Source: Saprospiraceae bacterium
GTDB lineage: Bacteria > Bacteroidota > Bacteroidia > Chitinophagales > Saprospiraceae
Length of the DNA stretch: 64,000 bases
NCBI GenBank assembly: GCA_016717655.1
Contig: JADKFC010000015.1
Coordinates: forward strand, 46,817 to 110,816
Direction of reading: 5' to 3'
Below are positions 1-9,882 of the stretch, piece by piece. A program made the position numbers and the translations under genes. Under the pieces are notes generated by a model, which was not told where the DNA came from, made no database searches, and worked only from the letters and a program-made list of their open reading frames with translations. Numbering within the stretch: position 1 is the stretch's first letter; the number at the start of each line of letters is the position of its first letter.

Positions 1-1384
1 TTTTTTTCGATCCGTCGATTTCATTGTAGGCTATATACTCTTCTTTATCCAACAGCACCGACACCCCATCTACTTCCAGACTGGCAGATACCTTGTTGAC
101 ACAATTGACAGGCGAGACCAAACGTATTTGTTCAAGGGCGTCGGTCGCTCCGGTCAGTTGGATGGAGTACAGTTTTTCACTGCCCCTGTAGTAAGTAGCC
201 TGTGACACCAGGTCACAAGCAGCTGTCATCCAGGTCATGGTATTTTTTTCATGCAAAATGACATTAGGTCCATTTTCTCCACTTGCCAATAAGATTACCC
301 AATCTTCCGCTTGCAGACTGCCTTCACATACTTTGACCTCAGAACTGATTTGTTTTAAACCATGCGTTCCTACCTTTGTTTTTAAGGTCTCTGATCCACC
401 GGTTAATGGCAATTCGCCGCCCAAATAAACAGTAGCCCCACATTTGTCTTCTATTAGAAAACGCAATCTTTCGCTTTTTCCGGCGGCCAACCGCCCCCTT
501 CCATCCTGATTTAATATGAGAGGATACTTCCTGCCACCTTCTGTAACCATATAGTATTTTAGTTGTCCCAGCACCTGACCTGTTTCGGTGAACAATTCAA
601 AGGTTTGTTGAAAACCTTCTGTCCATTGGCCCAGTGCAATGGGTTGAAGCGATTCAATTTCATAAGCTCCCTCTACCCTGGGCAGGCTCTTCCATTCCCC
701 TCTGAGGGTGTTCATCTGCATCATGTCTTTCCCGTTGTCGGGCAGGTGCAAATGAATGCCTTTTGATAGATTCAGTTCTTCACCCGCGTCATTGGTGGCC
801 ACAAATTCAAAATAATACTCATCTTTCAACAAGCCTATGCGCCCTGCCTGATTGACAGCCCCGGGTCTGCCATAGGCTTCATCTACTTTTCGAATGTAAA
901 AATGTACGGGCCCATGATAGGACATTCCATTCTTCTGCATAAAACTATGGGGTGGAATGGAAACCACCATATCTTCAAGTTGCATTTCATGTCCTAATTC
1001 CGACATAAATACCCGTGGATCGGCCAATGACCCCAAAACCAATGAACTCGACGTAACACTGCCGGCGGTGGTGAGCATATGATTCCACCGAGGCCAATGC
1101 CCTTTCGCCCTGGCAACAAGCCAACTTCCAGCCGCATTGACCCGGGCATGGGGAAATAAAAAAACGCCTTGTTGCGAGCTCAATTCTTTTTTTCCTTCTA
1201 CTTCTATTGTTGCCACCACAGGACTGCCAGCCTCATCCGTTACCATCCCAATCAAATGACTGTCGTGGTAATATACTGTAGTTTCTGTTTCTTCACCAAT
1301 CACCTCGGTCACATCGCTGTCATCCTGCTGACAAGCATAAAAAGTCAGCATCAAACAAAATACAATTGACAATTTAAAGTGCAT
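1..1384 (-). CDS. exported lipoprotein, 5' part only (runs off left edge)
   Basis: An uninterrupted frame runs from an ATG at 1384 to the window edge, about 461 codons with no stop, so the 3' end is missing. The N-terminus begins MHFKLSIVFCLMLTFYACQQ, a lipoprotein signal with lipobox FYAC, so the protein is probably anchored in the outer membrane or periplasm. Residues about 50-115 resemble a carboxypeptidase-regulatory-like (beta-sandwich) start (VTDEAGSPVVATIEVEG, then VARAKGHWP), a pattern common in Bacteroidota surface proteins. No catalytic motif is visible. It is divergent from the LRR gene at 1601, with about 215 bp between them. A weaker -7-like box (TATCTTTA, near 1411-1418 on the minus strand) may drive it. 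Function is unknown; the lipoprotein call is firm. Confidence 0.75.
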   Translation of the reverse strand, partial: MHFKLSIVFCLMLTFYACQQDDSDVTEVIGEETETTVYYHDSHLIGMVTDEAGSPVVATIEVEGKKELSSQQGVFLFPHARVNAAGSWLVARAKGHWPRWNHMLTTAGSVTSSSLVLGSLADPRVFMSELGHEMQLEDMVVSIPPHSFMQKNGMSYHGPVHFYIRKVDEAYGRPGAVNQAGRIGLLKDEYYFEFVATNDAGEELNLSKGIHLHLPDNGKDMMQMNTLRGEWKSLPRVEGAYEIESLQPIALGQWTEGFQQTFELFTETGQVLGQLKYYMVTEGGRKYPLILNQDGRGRLAAGKSERLRFLIEDKCGATVYLGGELPLTGGSETLKTKVGTHGLKQISSEVKVCEGSLQAEDWVILLASGENGPNVILHEKNTMTWMTAACDLVSQATYYRGSEKLYSIQLTGATDALEQIRLVSPVNCVNKVSASLEVDGVSVLLDKEEYIAYNEIDGSKK

Positions 1385-1565
1385 GGGCTATTTGAGTTTA
1401 GGTCTCTATAAAGATATACCGGAAAAAGTTGAGCAGCGTTGCACAATTGAATTTTATTTTAAAAAAAGAAATAAAAATAAACCACCAAAATACCGCCCAA
1501 ATGACTCCAGACCCCCTTTTTACATTTTTACACCTTGTAAATCTCTGAAATGCAAACTATTGCTC

Positions 1566-1573
1566 TATATTTG
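1566..1573 (+). promoter_or_regulatory. -7 promoter box (TATATTTG)
   Basis: TATATTTG matches the Bacteroidota -7 consensus TAnnTTTG and lies 27 bp before the ATG at 1601. No good -33 TTTG is seen at the usual 18-21 bp spacing, so this is a moderate call. Confidence 0.5.
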
Positions 1574-1600
1574 ATTGTAAAATAGAACCAAATTAAAAAA

Positions 1601-4600
1601 ATGAAACCACCCACTTTTAAGTACATTTCTATGAATTTTAAATCCTGGCTAAGCCTATTTTCATTAGTACTTTTATCAGCTACTTCCACCCTATATGCAC
1701 AAGCCTGCCTGCCCCAAGGCGTCGTTTTTACCACTCAAAATGAATTAAATCAGTTTAAAACAACATACCCTGATTGTAAAATTATTGAAGGAGACCTGGT
1801 GGTAGGCAGTTATTCAACCCTTATTATCAAGAACAAAGACATTGTCAACCTTTCGCCCCTGGGCAACATCGAAGAGGTAAAGGGCAATTTGATCATTTCC
1901 AGCATAGAAAACCTGATTGACTTGAGTGCCTTAGCCAAGTTAAAAAAAGTAGGTAAGGACATCATCATCCAGGGAAACAGCAAAATGGAAAGTCTTAAAG
2001 GCTTGGAAAAAATAACCGGTGTAGAAGGCAAGTTGGAGCTTTTTTCCAACAATGTAGCCAAGATGTCAACCAAGGGACTAGATAACATCAAGTATATAAA
2101 AGGAGATTTAAACATAAAATCATTTGCCACCGGCTCACTAGAAGGGCTCTCCAATCTCGACTCTATCCACGGCTCTCTGTATGTGTGGGGCGACGGTGTC
2201 AATAATTTTTCTAAACTCACTTCTCTCAAATTTATTGGAAAAAATATAAGCATTTACGATAGTGAAATTTCATCCTTCCAGGGTCTTTCTGCGATAAAAG
2301 AAATTTATGGCAACCTTTCAGTAGTGGATAATCCCCTCAGCTTTTCGGGATTGAACAACGTGGAAGTAATCCATGGCAACTTTGAAGTAAGAGAAAATGG
2401 CACTACAGGAAGTTTTACCGGCCTTACCAAGCTCAGGGAAGTCAAAGGTAATGTGTATTTATATGAAATAGGAAAAGCCGAAATTAAAACCCTTACCGCT
2501 CTCCAACGCATTGGCGGTACCTTGAGTCTTATTCACAGCAACCTGATTGGCACCCCTCTGGCTGGCATGCCCGCTCTTAAATATATTGGGGGCGATCTCT
2601 ATTTTTATGAAAACGACCTTTTAAATGATTACGGAGATTGGCCTAAACTAGACACCATCCAGGGTTCCTTAATCTTTAATTATCATTATTCACTTACTAC
2701 ACTCAACGGCTTTAACCAGCTAAAGTACATTGGCAAAAACCTGAGCATTGAATCCAATAAAGATCTTATTTCTATTGGCGGCTTCTCTTCTTTAACGAAT
2801 GTAAATGGCAACATTGAAATTAAATCCAATGCCAAACTCAAAACCATTTCAAGGTTATTCAATACGCCAAACATCAATGGGTTTTATATCTATTCAAACC
2901 CGCTTTTGACTACCCTGGCCTTAAACAATACCAATGCCAACATGGCCGGCTCTTTGGTAGTAAATTCAAATGCGGGACTCAAAACAATGAAGGGCCTGCC
3001 GGCACTACAATCCATGCATTCTCTCAACATCAATTTAAACAATGCCCTTACAGATATTTCTATCGCTCCTGAGTTGAAGGTGATAAGAGGAGAATTATTG
3101 CTCAATGCATATAACGTTAAAGAACTGAGTTCATTTTCTCAACTTGACAGTATAAAAAATGGTATTGATATTTCCGGCTTAAAAAATACAGGAAAGACCC
3201 TTGAACAGTTTTACCCAGGACTGCGCTTTTTGACGGTGGCTTTCAACTTACCCAAATGGCGGTAGAGCATTTAAATTTTGTCAATGGAAAAAAATGGATC
3301 AATGGCCCTTTAAAATTGCAAGTCCATTACGAATCTTAATGATCTCAATATTTTGAGTGAACTTGATTCTGTATCAGGTGATGTAAATTTTGCAGTAAAT
3401 GTGGCCAATTTGAAACCACTTTCCAAATTGAATAAAATCAACGGCATCCTCAGCATCAATAGCTGCGATAGCCTCACATCTCTGGAAGGTCTTGAAAACC
3501 TAAGGTCCATTAAATCTACTATTTATATCAGTTTCAATGACAAATTAAATTCTATTGAGGCCCTAAAGAATGTAGATACCTCTGAATATAAGGTAAATTC
3601 CTATCAAAGAATGCTGAGCATCAGTAACAACCCCAAATTGGAGGATTGTGAAATAAAATTGGTATGTCAACTTATGTCCTTAGGTCCCGATAGATTGGTC
3701 ATCAACAACAATGGCGTAAATTGCAGCTCACTTGCCAGAATTGACTGTTTAGACAGCACCATGATGTCAGGTAGGACGTTTTTAGACTTAAACAAAAACT
3801 ATGTATTTGATAGCCTAGATGTCATCAGTCCACTTTTTAATCTCTCGGTAAACAATGGCGCATCTTTTGTTTTCTCTAATGGCTTCGGACGTTACATCGT
3901 GCCAGCTGTGCCAGATTCAAAGTATATTCTCAAAGCTGTGAACAATGAAAACATAGGTATCCTGGGTGATTCAATTGAAAAAACTTTTAGCCCCACTGAT
4001 CCAAATAAACACACCGTAGATATTCCATTGTTCTTTTTAAAGGATACCTTATCTGGTACAGCGCTGATACCCGGTCCAAAAACCAACAGGTGCAGTGAGA
4101 TCGTGGAATTTAAACCCAAAATTACAAATACCGGGACTCAAAAATCCAGCTATCGACTTAGGTTGTACAAAAGTAATTACACCCTATCCAACAGCTATCC
4201 TACTCCAAAATATACGCAAAACAGTTATGATTGGGAATTTGCAGATTTAACCGTTCTTTCCTCAACTACATTTTCACTCAATCTAAAAATGCCCAACTTT
4301 ATGTCGGCCGGGCACGACTTACTCATTCCCTATGTTTTGTACATCCGTAAAGACAATGATTGGGTAGCATTGGATAGCAATACTTATCAAAGCACGATTG
4401 TGTGCGCTTACGACCCCAATGATAAAAATGTAGAACCGTCTGGCAAAAAAGAAGAAAATTTTGTACTCAAAGACGAAACGTTAACCTATACCATCCGCTT
4501 CCAAAATACAGGAAATGCAGAGGCTAGAGATGTATGGATCAGAGATACTTTAGACCCTTCGTTGGATTTGAGCACCTTCCAATTGCTGGAAAGCAGCCAT

Positions 4601-5554
4601 AAGGTTTATACAGAACAAAGAGGCCCTAACCTGGAATTTTATTTCCGCAACATCTGGCTGCCAGACAGCCTAACCAATAAAGAAGGAAGCAAAGGTTACC
4701 TGGTCTATAGCATCAAGGCCAATGCTGATATTGAAGAATGTACAGTTGTCAAAAACAAGGCAGGTATCTACTTTGATTTCAATCCTCCTGTAATCACCAA
4801 TTCGACCTTAAATACACTGGTTACCGAGATCTGTGAAGATACCGTCATCTCGATCGACACCACCATTTGCAATGGTGCCTCTATCTTTAATTTCAAAACG
4901 TCCGGCACTTATGTAATCAGGTTGCCCAAAGAAAAAACATGTGACACCATCATCCAACTGAAATTAAAAGTGAATCCTTCCGTCTACAAATACAATTCTG
5001 GCCGGATTTGCGTGGGAGATACCATTAAACTCCTAAGCCAGGAGACCATTGTAATGCCCCCCTATGCTATTTCAATTACAGATACGCTTTTCAAGGGAGA
5101 TTGTATTGACACTATCTATTCTTCCTATTTCAGCCCTTATTTTAGCCAATACTCTGTATTGGATACTACCATTTGTGAAGGCTATACCGCATATGATCAA
5201 AGTCAAAGCGGTACTTACAAAATTCCCATTATAAATGCAGTTACCAATTGTTTTGACACCCTGATCCTGAACCTTACTGTACTGCCTATCACTAGCACAG
5301 CGTGTATTTCTCAAACCGCAGACTCAGATCTTTATACCTTCAACAGCATACCCAACCCAAGCACCGGTATCTTCCAAATCAAGGGTGAAAAGGATCTGGC
5401 TTCGATCAGGATTTACAACACCCTGGGTCAGGCCATCGATTTTGAGACCCTGGAAAACAAGCAGTTTTACATAGCTGTGCCCGGTATCTATTTTATTGAA
5501 GTCATCACACAACAAGGAAAAAGAACCATCATCAGGCAGCTCATTACCAGGTGA
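1601..5554 (+). CDS. large secreted leucine-rich T9SS protein, interrupted by two compensating frameshifts
   Basis: One gene of about 1317 codons, read as two same-frame pieces (1601-3265 and 3353-5554). Between them the coding sense continues one frame over (LFDGGFQLTQMAVEHLNFVN). A lost T in the T5 run at 3227-3231 and an extra A in the run at 3312-3315 would explain both shifts and restore the frame. The protein starts with a signal peptide (MNFKSWLSLF..YAQ; ATG 1634 is an alternative start). Residues about 40-640 are repeats of the receptor-L-domain/BspA leucine-rich kind (L..I.G.L.I..N). A DUF11/DUF7619-like domain starts at CAYDPNDKNV, about residue 935. A T9SS type A sorting domain starts at about 1246 (PNPSTGIFQI, then IRIYNTLGQ). 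It is probably exported through T9SS and displayed on the surface for binding or adhesion; the ligand is unknown. Confidence 0.8.
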
Positions 5555-5565
5555 TAAAAATATAA

Positions 5566-5613
5566 AGGGTTCATTCTTATCATCTATACATTGAGATGTT
5601 TGGAATGAACCCT
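5566..5613. terminator. bidirectional intrinsic terminator between convergent genes
   Basis: Perfect 11-bp inverted repeat AGGGTTCATTC (5566-5576) and GAATGAACCCT (5603-5613). The plus side is followed by a T-rich stretch, and the minus side by the complement of an A-rich stretch. It sits between the LRR gene stop (5554) and the MBL-fold gene stop (5634), so it can serve both. Confidence 0.8.
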
Positions 5614-5633
5614 GTTTCTTTTTACACCCAAAA

Positions 5634-6671
5634 CTAGAAATTACACCACCATTCCTCCCTAAGTTCACTATCCAGTTTTATAAGCTCTCCTTGTCGCGGT
5701 ACTACAAAATCCAACCTCCTTTTTTGCGCCTCTTCCACAAATCGTTCTACCGGCTCTTTCCATGGGTGCATGGCCAGGGCAAAACTTCCCCAATGCACAG
5801 GCATGGCTCTTTTTACACCGGCTTCCAGGGCGGCTAACACACTTTCTTCGGGATACATGTGAATTTGGTGCCACATGGGATTGTACTGACCACATTCCAT
5901 GAAGGCAAAATCAAAGGGCCCGAGTCGTTTTCCTATCTCAGCAAAATGGCTGCCATATCCACTGTCACCACTGAACCAAATTTTTTCATTCCCCATTTGG
6001 ATAAGCCAACCACCCCACAATGACTTAGCCCTGTCTGTAAGTCCCCTGCCAGAAAAGTGGCGACCCGGTGTGTACGTAATCTGAATATTATCCTCTCCAT
6101 GGCTTTCCCACCAATCCATTTCATAAATGTTGTCATCAGCTATACCCCATTTTTTCAAGTGCCGACCCACTCCCAATGCAGTTACAAATTTTTTGGTCTT
6201 GCTCTTCAGTTTTTGAATGCTGTGAAAATCAAGATGGTCGTAATGATCATGGCTGATCAAAACCAGGTCAATAGGTGGCAATAGATCGATCGTTGAAAGC
6301 AGGCTACCCGTAAACCGGGGTACAGGGAAAGGAGAGATCGGGGCAGCATTACCACCCATCATGGGGTCAATAAAAATAATATACCCCCTTACATTCAACA
6401 ACAAAGCAGAATGACCAAACCACACAAAACTGATTTCGGCATCTCCCTTTAAAAATTGAGCTTTGTCAAATACAGGCAATTCCCAGCCTCCTTTTGGACG
6501 CCTTCCACCATTGGTGAAAAACTGCTTATAAATTAGACCAGGAATTTTATGGGCCTTTAACTCCATAATCGTTGTTTCCAGGTTTTGAAACTTACCTTCC
6601 TTCCAATGTACCGATTGGCTGTACTTTTTTATATCGGAAGCAGATACTGCTGCCCCCATTTGCTGAATCAT
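5634..6671 (-). CDS. MBL-fold metal-dependent hydrolase (NAPE-PLD / UlaG-like)
   Basis: 345 aa. It carries the metallo-beta-lactamase signature HDHYDHLD at residues 141-148, preceded by the beta-strand LVLIS. Further metal ligands are in WFSGDSGYGSHF and in PVHWGSFALAMHP near the C-terminus. The HPWKEPVERF ending and the WFGHSALLL strand near residue 85 are typical of the NAPE-PLD / L-ascorbate-6-P lactonase-like branch. The likely role is a Zn-dependent phosphodiesterase or lactonase; the substrate cannot be read from sequence. There is no signal peptide, so it is probably cytoplasmic. A second ATG (codon 5) is an alternative start. It is transcribed alone, convergent with the LRR gene and sharing its terminator. 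Confidence 0.85.
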   Translation of the reverse strand: MIQQMGAAVSASDIKKYSQSVHWKEGKFQNLETTIMELKAHKIPGLIYKQFFTNGGRRPKGGWELPVFDKAQFLKGDAEISFVWFGHSALLLNVRGYIIFIDPMMGGNAAPISPFPVPRFTGSLLSTIDLLPPIDLVLISHDHYDHLDFHSIQKLKSKTKKFVTALGVGRHLKKWGIADDNIYEMDWWESHGEDNIQITYTPGRHFSGRGLTDRAKSLWGGWLIQMGNEKIWFSGDSGYGSHFAEIGKRLGPFDFAFMECGQYNPMWHQIHMYPEESVLAALEAGVKRAMPVHWGSFALAMHPWKEPVERFVEEAQKRRLDFVVPRQGELIKLDSELREEWWCNF

Positions 6672-6800
6672 TAATTTGTTTTTGTTTGCTCCCTTTCATA
6701 ACCCCAATCTTCTTTCATTGTTCAATGACCAGCAAATGACATCTTGATGGATTAGAATTTTCCTCATCTCAACGCGATAAAAAGTGGGTATAATAAAAAA

Positions 6801-6833
6801 GCCTGTTCTGCACCACTAAAGCGCTGAACAGGC
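6801..6833 (-). terminator. intrinsic terminator downstream of the TPR/RtcB genes
   Basis: On the minus strand GCCTGTTC pairs with GAACAGGC (plus positions 6826-6833 and 6801-6808) and is followed by TTTTTTA. It lies 25 bp after the TPR gene stop at 6858. Confidence 0.8.
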
Positions 6834-6857
6834 CTATTAAAACGGATTGTGCTTGGA

Positions 6858-7337
6858 TTACATCCCTTTTTTGGACTTCAATCTTTTTTCAGTCTCCTCC
6901 ATCCAGTCATTATGTCGATTGTTGCAGACTTCCTTTCTCATTTCCTTGAGCATCTTTAATGCCTTGGTAAAATGGCCTGTCATTTCCTCAATGATGATTT
7001 TATTCAACAAAAGGTCTACCCTGTCAATGCCTTTGATCGACTGGGCAAATTCAATCAATCTCCTGGCTTTGTCATAATCTTCATTCGCTATCAAAGCCCT
7101 GATCAGGTAAGGATAAATAATAAGTGCATCCAGGTCATGTCCAAGTGCCTCTTCATAGCATCGTATGGCCTCCTTGTAATTGAACATCTGCTCAGCATAC
7201 ACCCTACCCATCAGACACAATGCATAAATATTGGACTCATCCGCCGATAACGCATAGTTGAGTGCTTCGACCGTTTCTGCCAGTTGATAAGGATAGGCAT
7301 CCATTGCTTTGGTAACATATATATCCATGTATTTCAT
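6858..7337 (-). CDS. tetratricopeptide-repeat protein
   Basis: 159 aa, all helical in appearance. At least three TPR-like units can be seen: residues about 22-55 (ALNYALSADESNIYALCLMG), 56-88 (YKEAIRCYEEALGHDLDALI) and 90-125 (ANEDYDKARRLIEFAQSI). There is no signal peptide or membrane segment, so it is probably a cytoplasmic scaffold. It lies 39 bp downstream of rtcB on the same strand and ahead of a shared terminator, so the two are probably co-transcribed. A role linked to RNA repair is guilt by association only. Confidence 0.75.
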   Translation of the reverse strand: MKYMDIYVTKAMDAYPYQLAETVEALNYALSADESNIYALCLMGRVYAEQMFNYKEAIRCYEEALGHDLDALIIYPYLIRALIANEDYDKARRLIEFAQSIKGIDRVDLLLNKIIIEEMTGHFTKALKMLKEMRKEVCNNRHNDWMEETEKRLKSKKGM

Positions 7338-7376
7338 GGTGATTTATATTCACTAATGTTTTAAAATTTCAGGGAC

Positions 7377-8777
7377 TCATCCCTTATCCATCCGCACCAG
7401 GCGGGGATGGAATTCCGCCAAAACATCTACCAGGTCGGTTTGAAGAGCCATCACCTGATGTATGTTTTTATAAGCCATTGGGGCTTCATCTACGCCTCCT
7501 CCCAGCAAGGTAACTCCATGCGCTTCCAATTCAGCATGCATTCCGGAAACCGTAAATTTCTGTTTGCACTCTGATCGCGAGAAGCGACGACCTGCCCCGT
7601 GTGAAGCAGAACGCAAACTTTCTGCATTACCCCTGCCCCTTACCAAAAAACCAGGAAGGGTCATTGACCCGGGAATAAAACCTATCTCTCCTTCTGCTGC
7701 AGGGGTTGCCCCTTTGCGATGCACAATGAGTTCTTTTCCATCATGCATTTCCTTCCAGGCAAAGTTGTGGTGATTGCCAACACGATAGATAACTTGGCCA
7801 CCTATGGCTTTAGCGAGGCGGCTGTGGATATCGTCATGACAAGCTTCTGCATAGTCACCCGCCAGATTCATGGCCAACCAGTATTCCTGACCCTCCGACG
7901 AATTTAAATCAAGCCAGGCCAGGTGCTGCATGTTTCCAGGCAATTTACACAGCTGTTTTGCCAGCTTTGTAAAATGACCTGCAATGGAAGCTCCCAATGC
8001 CCTGGATCCACTGTGTGAAAGTACGGCAAAATAAGACCCGGCAGACAAACCCTTCACAGCATCCTCCTTGTATACTTGAATGACACCCATCTCTACAAAG
8101 TGATTCCCACCACCAGAGCTACCCATCTGCCTCCATGCTTGCTTGTGAAGTGTTTTCAACAAAGGAACTTCATCAAATGTTTTGTCATTCAATACCTCGA
8201 CATCCCTAACTTTGTCATGCACCTCTTTCTGGCCAAACTTAGTATTCGCCTTTAATATATCCAATAACTGATTCTCTCTTCCTTTGAAGTAACTAGCCGG
8301 CAAATCATAAACCGAAAGTTTCATCCTGCAGCCAATATCAACTCCTACACCATAAGGTATTACCGCGTTTTCAACAGCCAATACACCGCCGATGGGCAGG
8401 CCATAACCCAGGTGTGCATCGGGCATCAGAGCCCCCCGCACCGAAATGGGCAATTTCAAAGCCTGATACATCTGGTCTCTGGCCGCAGGCTCAACATCCA
8501 TGCCACCAAAATCTGCAAATGGAGCAGCCACTTCTTTTGGCAAAATGACCTCTCTTTTAACTTCTTTCTCCGGCATCAGCATTTCTGCCAATTTCGACCA
8601 CACCGGATCCTTCATATATGATTCCGGCTCTGCCTTTATTTGTGTCAATTCATCAACGATGACTTCCACCCCCACTTTTTTGCGGTACCTGGAAACCAAA
8701 CCCAGAATCAGAGCAATCTCCTTTCCTTTGTGAAAACCCAGTGACACTAATATTTGATTGTTTAATTTGTTTTTCAT
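7377..8777 (-). CDS. rtcB: RtcB-family RNA ligase
   Basis: About 466 aa from ATG 8777; a TTG two codons upstream is less likely. RtcB joins RNA 2',3'-cyclic phosphate or 3'-phosphate ends to 5'-OH ends using GTP and Mn. Family motifs are all present: PDAHLGYGLPIGG (about 119-131), GVGVDIGCRM (Cys metal ligand), GGGNHFVEMG (about 223-232), SHSGSR, and SASHGAGRRFSRSEC, the region of the guanylylated His. Length is normal for the family. It is not next to RtcA or RtcR; its only neighbour in the transcript is a TPR protein. A strong terminator and a tiny transcription unit lie just upstream (8887-9082) and separate it from the thioesterase gene. Confidence 0.9.
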   Translation of the reverse strand: MKNKLNNQILVSLGFHKGKEIALILGLVSRYRKKVGVEVIVDELTQIKAEPESYMKDPVWSKLAEMLMPEKEVKREVILPKEVAAPFADFGGMDVEPAARDQMYQALKLPISVRGALMPDAHLGYGLPIGGVLAVENAVIPYGVGVDIGCRMKLSVYDLPASYFKGRENQLLDILKANTKFGQKEVHDKVRDVEVLNDKTFDEVPLLKTLHKQAWRQMGSSGGGNHFVEMGVIQVYKEDAVKGLSAGSYFAVLSHSGSRALGASIAGHFTKLAKQLCKLPGNMQHLAWLDLNSSEGQEYWLAMNLAGDYAEACHDDIHSRLAKAIGGQVIYRVGNHHNFAWKEMHDGKELIVHRKGATPAAEGEIGFIPGSMTLPGFLVRGRGNAESLRSASHGAGRRFSRSECKQKFTVSGMHAELEAHGVTLLGGGVDEAPMAYKNIHQVMALQTDLVDVLAEFHPRLVRMDKG

Positions 8778-8886
8778 TTTCAATACTTTTCCTCCCCACC
8801 TCGACTTCTATCATGGCAGGTAATTAATAAAATATCCTACTACCCCGCTAAGGGATATGGAAAAAATAACCGGGATTATTGAAAAC

Positions 8887-8919
8887 AAAAAAGCCCGGAA
8901 AATTTTGTCTCCGGGCTTT
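8887..8919 (-). terminator. strong intrinsic terminator of a small transcription unit
   Basis: Minus-strand reading: AAAGCCCGGA (8919-8910), a 10-nt loop, then TCCGGGCTTT (8899-8890) and further T residues. The 10-bp perfect stem ends the unit that starts at the promoter 9052-9082. It is about 110 bp upstream of the rtcB start, so an attenuator role for rtcB cannot be excluded. Confidence 0.8.
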
Positions 8920-8941
8920 CATTATCTTGAGTGGATTGATA

Positions 8942-9019
8942 TCAAGGAATAAAAGCACGAAGCACGCCACAAGCCCATGAATTCTGGGTTTTTGTGTAAT
9001 TTAAATTAAATTTTAGCAT
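8942..9019 (-). CDS. 25-codon small ORF in its own promoter-terminator unit
   Basis: ATG at 9019 to TGA at 8944-8942 encodes a 25-residue peptide starting MLKFNLNYTKTQN and ending GVLRAFIP, with one Trp and one Cys. It lies between a consensus promoter (9052-9082) and a 10-bp-stem terminator (8887-8919), so the predicted transcript is about 160 nt. The sequence GAAGAAAC just before the ATG could serve as an A/G-rich ribosome-binding site. It could be a leader peptide, a free small protein, or an accidental ORF in a small RNA. I do not recognise a family. Confidence 0.45.
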   Translation of the reverse strand: MLKFNLNYTKTQNSWACGVLRAFIP

Positions 9020-9051
9020 GTTTCTTCGTTTAATATTTTTAAATAATGATG

Positions 9052-9082
9052 CAAATATAAATCACAATTTTATTTCTGCAAA
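9052..9082 (-). promoter_or_regulatory. consensus Bacteroidota promoter for a ~160-nt transcript
   Basis: On the minus strand TTTG (9082-9079), a 19-bp spacer and TATATTTG (9059-9052) form a full -33/-7 match. The predicted start is near 9045. Downstream are the 25-codon ORF and terminator. The remaining 9083-9249 is low-GC intergenic sequence in which I see nothing else. Confidence 0.7.
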
Positions 9083-9249
9083 TTTTTTTAGCATTTTTTT
9101 TTACAATCCTCCCATTTACACAAAAATTGGATTATCTGTCGCCCCCCAAACAATCAACTCTAATAATAATCACAATTACTTTATCAAACCTCATTTAACT
9201 CCCTTCGACCCCACACCAGCAATCAATCATCTCCTTCCCTGCAACCACC

Positions 9250-9881
9250 AACATTTAGCGTAGCGTGAACATTTAGCGAGGCGTTAGCCAAGCGTGGTTC
9301 GAGTACCTCACCACTCTTACATTCGTTTACATTTGAACATTTAGCGAGGCGTGAGCCAAGCGTGGTTCGAGGCCTGAGCCGAGCATACATTTGGCCGCGC
9401 ATTAGCGAGGGGAGCCGAGCGTGAACATTTAGCGAGGCGCGAGCCGAGCGTAAACATTTAGCGAGGCGCTAGCCGAGCGTGAACATTTAGCGAGGCGCTA
9501 GCCGAGCGAACTTTAGCGAGGCGCTGCCGAGCGTGACTTTAGCGAGGCAGCCGAGCGTAAACTTGCGAGGGCTAGCAGTGCAGCGAGCGCGCGAGCGTGA
9601 ACTAGCGAGGCGCTAGCCGAGCGTTAACATTTAGCGAGGCGCTAGCCGAGCGTAAACATTTAGCGAGGCGCTAGCCGAGCGTGAACATTTAGCGAGGCGC
9701 TAGCCGAGCATGAACATTTAGCGAGGCGTGAGCCGAGCGTGAACATTTAGCGAGGCGTGAGCCGAGCGTGAACATTTAGCGAGGCGCTAGCCGAGCGTGA
9801 ACATTTAGCGAGGCGCTAGCCGAGCGTAAACATTTAGCGAGGCGCTAGCCGAGCGTGAACATTTAGCGAAGCGCCAGCGCA
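9250..9881. repeat. 29-bp tandem repeat array (about 20 copies)
   Basis: Head-to-tail copies of a 29-bp unit that begins GAACATTTAGCGAGGCG and continues CTAGCCGAGCGT. The left third is degenerate, with the variants GCGTGAGCC and GCGTTAGCCAAGCGTGG and a few truncated units near 9510-9600. The right two thirds are almost perfect. Each unit contains small inverted repeats (TAGCG agg CGCTA and CGCT agccg AGCG), so single strands would fold into serial hairpins. The array ends against the thioesterase stop codon at 9883. It has no unique spacers, so it is not CRISPR. Confidence 0.9.
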
Positions 9882-9882
9882 G

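Noticed and set aside
9250..9881. Possible CRISPR array
   Set aside because: The units are directly adjacent with no unique spacers of constant length, and no cas gene is near.
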